From: JBDRGC01 sp043818215
GTDB lineage: Bacteria; Chloroflexota; Anaerolineae; Anaerolineales; UBA11858
Direction: 5' to 3'
NCBI GenBank assembly: GCA_043818215.1
Contig: JBDRGC010000448.1
Location: 1 to 8,695 of the forward strand
DNA: 8,695 bases
Shown one piece after another: positions 7,001-8,695 of this stretch. Made by a program: the position numbers and the translations under genes. Every line of letters begins with the position of its first letter. The stretch's first letter is position 1. The notes beneath the pieces were generated by a model. The model made no database searches. It was not told the origin of the DNA and saw only the letters and a list, made by a program, of their open reading frames with translations.

Positions 7001-7070
7001 GAGAAGCGCAGTTCATCCCATCGCGTTGGTTGCGAACAGTTTGAATAAATACCAGGAGGAAAACTTATGA
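4068..7070 (+). CDS. FAD-binding and Fe-S-binding oxidoreductase (GlcD/GlpC fusion, YdiJ-like)
   Basis: A 1000-residue fusion, the usual length of YdiJ-type D-2-hydroxy-acid dehydrogenases. The N-terminal half is an FAD_binding_4 domain (RGAGSSLAGQ 68-77, GPDPAS 131-136, GGSLANNASG 143-152) followed by an FAD-oxidase C domain with GEHGDG (484-489) and NPGKIVD. The C-terminal half carries ferredoxin motifs C566/C572/C580 and C629/C632/C635/C639, then the CCG-type part with HGHCYQK (884-890) and AGCCGMAG (922-929). FAD would oxidise a D-2-hydroxy acid (D-lactate, glycolate or D-2-hydroxyglutarate) and pass electrons through the Fe-S clusters to the respiratory chain or another acceptor. It is probably cytosolic or membrane-associated; no signal peptide is seen. 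ATG 4068 fits the family start; an upstream ATG at 4011 lies inside the IS remnant. No Shine-Dalgarno precedes 4068. Residues 607-617 are encoded by an in-frame palindrome. A VOC gene overlaps the stop. Confidence 0.93.
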   Translation: MKNFSDLLHELNQSGIEAHADPVTRTLYSTDASIYQIEPLGVAFPKTLDHLSAAVELAAKYQIPILARGAGSSLAGQAIGEALILDCSRYLDKIHQIHVGRDGDESFAIVEPGVIMSALNRQAAIQGLQFGPDPASADRATMGGSLANNASGAHSIVYGMFADHLLSVDVILGDGSPTTLEEISFERANQLADRRPQTVVSCLYRTALNIRQNYAAAIRQNWPRTYRRAAGYNLNYLLPWSASKPPQWDGAYPPINPAKINLAPLITGSEGTLAVVTKAKVRLVSKPKHTVLAVRSYESIIAACEAVPELLERNPSAIELIPQVLIRLARAVPAYQRQLAWVQGDPAALLVVEFSGEDQTQLLEKAHTIHAEVIAQTQADQNSIWDVRKVGLGILQSQAGDYRTHNFIEDLTVPVANLGQFVGGMDQIIAEFGTEVYYYAHASAGCLHIHPMVNLKTRQGIQDLRAIAEAAVDLTLSLGGTTTGEHGDGLARSEWLERAYGPEIVRAFRDLKLAADPQGILNPGKIVDPPKMDENLRYGAEYQTQSWQPTLDFSSQGNLAGAIEMCNGAGVCRKFDGVMCPSFQATRDEKHSTRGRGNLLRSLISNKPGRFSETFQVSDKDVKDALDLCLACKGCKSECPSGVDMAKLKYEFLHNYHETHSRKLRDYLFGYIGNLARLGAPFGIIINWGMGIGFVNRIFATMFDLSPNRKLPKFGDKVVGNQVIKRRATQLFNPLVPNTKLPDHPGSCLLLLDPFTQYFYPHDGEAAISVLASAGYDVKILPVSGAGRTLISKGFLTQAKQHAQKVIAAIQKLDPEGKSPIVGVEPSEIYTLIDEYPDFFPGDDRVAAIAKRAWMVDEFLVRRKEFVRNIRASVSRPLSPVLLHGHCYQKARPRADDCQPVGVEATVKLLKIAGYDVEVIDAGCCGMAGAFGYEKEHYEVSMQVGELKLLPAVRNAPDGIIIAASGVSCQAQIEDGTERSAVHPIALVANSLNKYQEENL
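5886..5919. repeat. Perfect palindromic element inside the oxidoreductase gene
   Basis: Arms AAACCTGGAAGGT (5886-5898) and ACCTTCCAGGTTT (5907-5919) are exact 13-bp reverse complements around an 8-base loop (TTTCTGAG). The element encodes residues KPGRFSETFQV (607-617) without disturbing the frame, between the STRGRGNLLR segment and the second cysteine motif. Palindromes with AACCTGGAAGGT-like arms are, from memory, scattered in some Chloroflexota and cyanobacterial genomes, so this may be a small mobile palindrome rather than chance. The hairpin in mRNA would be stable; no T-run follows, so termination is not expected. Confidence 0.8.
7054..7059 (+). promoter_or_regulatory. Strong Shine-Dalgarno for the VOC gene, inside the oxidoreductase 3' end
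   Basis: AGGAGG lies 7 bases before ATG 7067, and the start overlaps the oxidoreductase stop as ATGA. This is the layout of translational coupling and shows the VOC start was once used. It contrasts with the upstream oxidoreductase, which has no visible RBS. Confidence 0.8.
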
Positions 7071-7271
7071 TTCGCCCACCGATCAATCAACAGATCACAT
7101 TTCTGTATACACATGATCTAAAAACCACCGCCGATTTCTATGAAAATGTCTTAGGGTTGGATTTGGCCTCGATCAGGGAGTGTGCCGCATTTATCGAGTA
7201 TCCGACTCAGGTTTTGTAGGATTCTGCCTAAAAGGGGAAGTGCCAGCCGATAAATCGAATGTTATCTTTAC
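7067..7271 (+). pseudogene. Frameshifted, truncated VOC/glyoxalase-family gene
   Basis: The reading frame begins MIRPPINQQITFLYTHDL and continues ADFYENVLGLDLA, the standard first beta-alpha-beta unit of a vicinal-oxygen-chelate (glyoxalase/dioxygenase fold) protein. After 7167 sense moves to another frame, reading LDQGVCRIYRVSDSGFVGFC, a good VOC continuation, then GEVPADKSNVIFT. Inserting one base near 7168 would restore the frame (LGLDLA then LDQGVCRIYR). Without it the product stops at TAG 7217-7219 after 50 residues. VOC resemblance ends near 7271, and the second half of the roughly 120-130 residue protein is missing where transposon-related sequence begins. The family binds a metal and acts on thiol adducts, or confers resistance; the specific role here is unknown. 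An assembly error could explain the missing base but not the truncation. Confidence 0.75.
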
Positions 7272-7300
7272 TTGGTCTTTGGACAAAAGGGCAAGACCAA
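7272..7300. repeat. 8-bp inverted repeat at the VOC break point
   Basis: TTGGTCTT (7272-7279) and AAGACCAA (7293-7300) are exact reverse complements with a 13-base loop. They sit where VOC-like sequence ends and about 30 bp before the transposase-like ORF, a reasonable place for the end or subterminal hairpin of a mobile element. A second small inverted repeat, CATAC/GTATG (7316-7330), covers the ATG of that ORF. Confidence 0.45.
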
Positions 7301-7327
7301 TCAGCCAAAATCTAGCATACTTGGGGT

Positions 7328-7918
7328 ATGGAAAATCACGAGAACATACCCGAACAGAAATCAAATGGTCAGGAAGCTGACCGAAGCATAGCGGCAGCGA
7401 TTGTCGCACTGCAAGAGTTTCGGCAGAACCTTTACAATTATTTTTCGCACCGGGCAGACGCCATAATGGAATTGATTGACGCCCTGGCGAGCAACTACAA
7501 CGCACGCTCAGTGGTAGAGTTGAGCTTGAGTTCGCTCTTTCGACGGGAGCACAGCAGCATCTACGATGCAATCGAGCATTTGTTTGACCCGTCGAAGCCG
7601 GAAAACGCAACCCAGGAACAGCGAGTTCACGAGCAAGGATTACTGCGCTTGATTGCTCCACTTTTGCCTGCGCCAGAGCAAGGCAAGTATTGGCTGTTTG
7701 GGACAGACCTAACCTACTTGCCCCGACAATTTGCGGATGTGCTGGCAGACCGCACCTACATGCACTGGCCCAATACGATTGTGGGCAACAAGCCAGTTAC
7801 CATCGGGCACGATTACTCAATCCTGAGCTACTTGCCGGAGAAGGCCAGCACCTGGTCCCCGCCCTGGTTGGTGCCGCTAATAGTGCGCCGAGTGGAGAGT
7901 ACCGAGAAGGCCAGTCAG
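7328..7918 (+). mobile_element. Partial insertion sequence (5' part of a DDE transposase gene)
   Basis: This is the transposase-like section of the chimeric ORF. The left end of the element probably lies between 7272 and 7327, just before the start codon. The right side is cut at about 7915-7920, where transposase resemblance stops. No matching terminal repeat is visible further right. Confidence 0.5.
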
Positions 7919-8386
7919 AGCGCCCTCTCATCCACTGACATCGAGGCCCTGGCACAGAAGGTCTTCGAAGACATTCGTACCCAGGCCCTCGACCCGGAAG
8001 ATGCAGACTTGATCAGGGCGACCTTGAGTTCCAGTGTGCATTACGGTGATATGACTTTGGACCTGCCTACGCTGCACGCATGGCTGCGCGCCCGCGTAAG
8101 TGGCCGCTGGCAGTCACCTACCCTGGTGAAAGTACAGCCTATCGACAGCACCGATCATAGCAAGACAAATGCCTTCATTCGGGAGGTCCTCGCGGCACAT
8201 CCCGAAGATTATGCCTCGCCCGATGGCTGGCAGGAAAACACTGTCGAGGCCCTGAAAGCTCTTTTGCCACCCAAGCGGCGCGGGTTGCTCTCCGAGTTAC
8301 TCACTCCGCAGAGTATCAGCAAGGCTGTCTCAACGCCTATGGTTGCTGATACGAAGAAGGCTAAACGGAGGCGGTTGGGGTTGTGA
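7328..8386 (+). CDS. Chimeric ORF: DDE transposase N-terminal half plus unrecognised C-terminal half
   Basis: Residues about 22-190 resemble the N-terminal half of a DDE transposase (IS4/IS701-like, exact family unsure): AIVALQEFRQNLYNYF, RADAIMELIDAL, ARSVVELSLSSLFRR, the first catalytic Asp in FGTDLT (D127), then PNTIVGNKPVTIGHDYS, LPEK and PLIVRRVE. Full proteins of this type continue with segments holding the second Asp and the Glu; here these are absent. From about residue 196 (nt ~7915) the sequence becomes helical and charged, with SSTDIEALAQKVFEDI, LHAWLRARVSGRW and a basic tail KKAKRRRLGL, which I do not recognise. The ORF is therefore either a fusion made when the transposon was cut, or a transposase-derived gene with a new C-terminus. 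It is intact over 352 codons, which argues against random decay. Only a weak RBS-like GGGGT precedes the ATG. A catalytically active transposase is very unlikely. Confidence 0.6.
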   Translation: MENHENIPEQKSNGQEADRSIAAAIVALQEFRQNLYNYFSHRADAIMELIDALASNYNARSVVELSLSSLFRREHSSIYDAIEHLFDPSKPENATQEQRVHEQGLLRLIAPLLPAPEQGKYWLFGTDLTYLPRQFADVLADRTYMHWPNTIVGNKPVTIGHDYSILSYLPEKASTWSPPWLVPLIVRRVESTEKASQSALSSTDIEALAQKVFEDIRTQALDPEDADLIRATLSSSVHYGDMTLDLPTLHAWLRARVSGRWQSPTLVKVQPIDSTDHSKTNAFIREVLAAHPEDYASPDGWQENTVEALKALLPPKRRGLLSELLTPQSISKAVSTPMVADTKKAKRRRLGL

Positions 8387-8428
8387 GAGCGGTATCGCGG
8401 TGAATCTTCTTGCTCAATATTATCTTCT
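8387..8428. other. Convergent gap between the chimeric ORF and the cohesin-like gene
   Basis: This 42-base gap separates two genes that end toward each other. No hairpin with a T-run is visible on either strand, so no shared terminator can be called. Confidence 0.5.
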
Positions 8429-8695
8429 CTACCGCACTAACAGCGGCAAGTATATTCGCCAGGTGAGAGTCACAGCCACGCTGCCACCCAACATGGCGGC
8501 AATGGTCTGCGGAGTTCCGGTGCGGTAGCTGACTTGAGCGCTTTGGAAGGGCAGGAGGCTATCTCCCTCGGATAACGCTCGCAGGGTGAGTATCGCCAGG
8601 CTGCCATCCCCGCTGGGATCTACGGGGGTGGCTCCCAGGCTAAAGGCCCCAAAGCTGACTGTGCCAGACGTCGAGTCGATGACTGGCCAGACGCA
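8429..8695 (-). CDS. C-terminal end of a secreted cohesin-like domain protein (partial)
   Basis: The minus-strand frame is open from the right edge for 88 codons to a stop at 8431-8429. It reads GTVSFGAFSLGATPVDPSGD, then GSLAILTLRALSEGDS and SAQVSYRTGTP. The run of a short glycine turn, a LA.LTLRAL strand, a G.S.L turn and a final strand pair is the C-terminal signature of cohesin-type/carbohydrate-binding beta-sandwich domains. The last residues are WRIYLPLLVR, a hydrophobic tail that I associate from memory with exported proteins of Chloroflexota. The protein would be extracellular or surface-attached, possibly binding polysaccharide or a dockerin-like partner. The start, any signal peptide and preceding domains lie beyond the right edge. 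No start codon appears near the edge, so it is an open partial gene rather than a short one. Confidence 0.65.
   Translation of the reverse strand, partial: CVWPVIDSTSGTVSFGAFSLGATPVDPSGDGSLAILTLRALSEGDSLLPFQSAQVSYRTGTPQTIAAMLGGSVAVTLTWRIYLPLLVR

Noticed and set aside
7191..7661. 156-residue minus-strand frame over the VOC/transposase seam
   Set aside because: It crosses two plus-strand features with clear homology, is low in protein-like character, and has no RBS.

Overview
The window looks like an accessory, rearranged piece of a chromosome from the phylum Chloroflexota, probably an Anaerolineae-like anaerobe. This rests on protein character only: a GlcD/GlpC-type fused FAD/Fe-S oxidoreductase coupled to a small glyoxalase-fold gene, an FrhB-type ferredoxin protein, and a minus-strand secreted-protein C-terminus that reads as a cohesin-like domain ending in a short IYLPLLVR tail, a type I associate from memory with Chloroflexota exported proteins. 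No rRNA or tRNA is present to confirm the taxonomy.

Layout. Positions 1-299 are intergenic, with a terminator-like hairpin, two further inverted repeats and the ribosome binding site of the first gene. A block of metabolic genes on the plus strand follows: an extended-SDR NAD-dependent sugar epimerase/dehydratase (300-1310); a chimeric ORF (about 1349-2968) joining the N-terminal third of a sugar-phosphate-isomerase-type TIM barrel to a complete FrhB-family ferredoxin protein; and a metal-dependent amidohydrolase (2999-3733). An IS5-type transposase pseudogene (3733-4032) begins at the amidohydrolase stop codon. Next come a 1000-residue FAD/Fe-S oxidoreductase (4068-7070) and, overlapping its stop by ATGA, a frameshifted and truncated VOC/glyoxalase-fold gene (7067 to about 7271). 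The right end holds an ORF whose N-terminal half is a DDE transposase fragment and whose C-terminal half I do not recognise (7328-8386), then, on the minus strand, the last 88 residues of a cohesin-like protein that enters from beyond the right edge (8429-8695).

How the genes fit together. The epimerase, TIM-barrel fragment, FrhB protein and amidohydrolase are the sort of genes found together in sugar or organic-acid catabolic clusters. The FrhB protein would carry electrons through two 4Fe-4S clusters and probably a flavin. The large oxidoreductase would oxidise a D-2-hydroxy acid (D-lactate, glycolate or D-2-hydroxyglutarate type), and the VOC gene was translationally coupled to it. No substrate can be fixed from the sequence.

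The most unusual feature is the number of scars in a short stretch: an in-frame gene chimera, a decayed IS, a frameshifted and cut VOC gene, a chimeric transposase ORF, and a perfect 13-bp-arm palindrome sitting in frame inside the oxidoreductase gene between its two Fe-S cysteine motifs. I see no CRISPR array, phage module or defence system.
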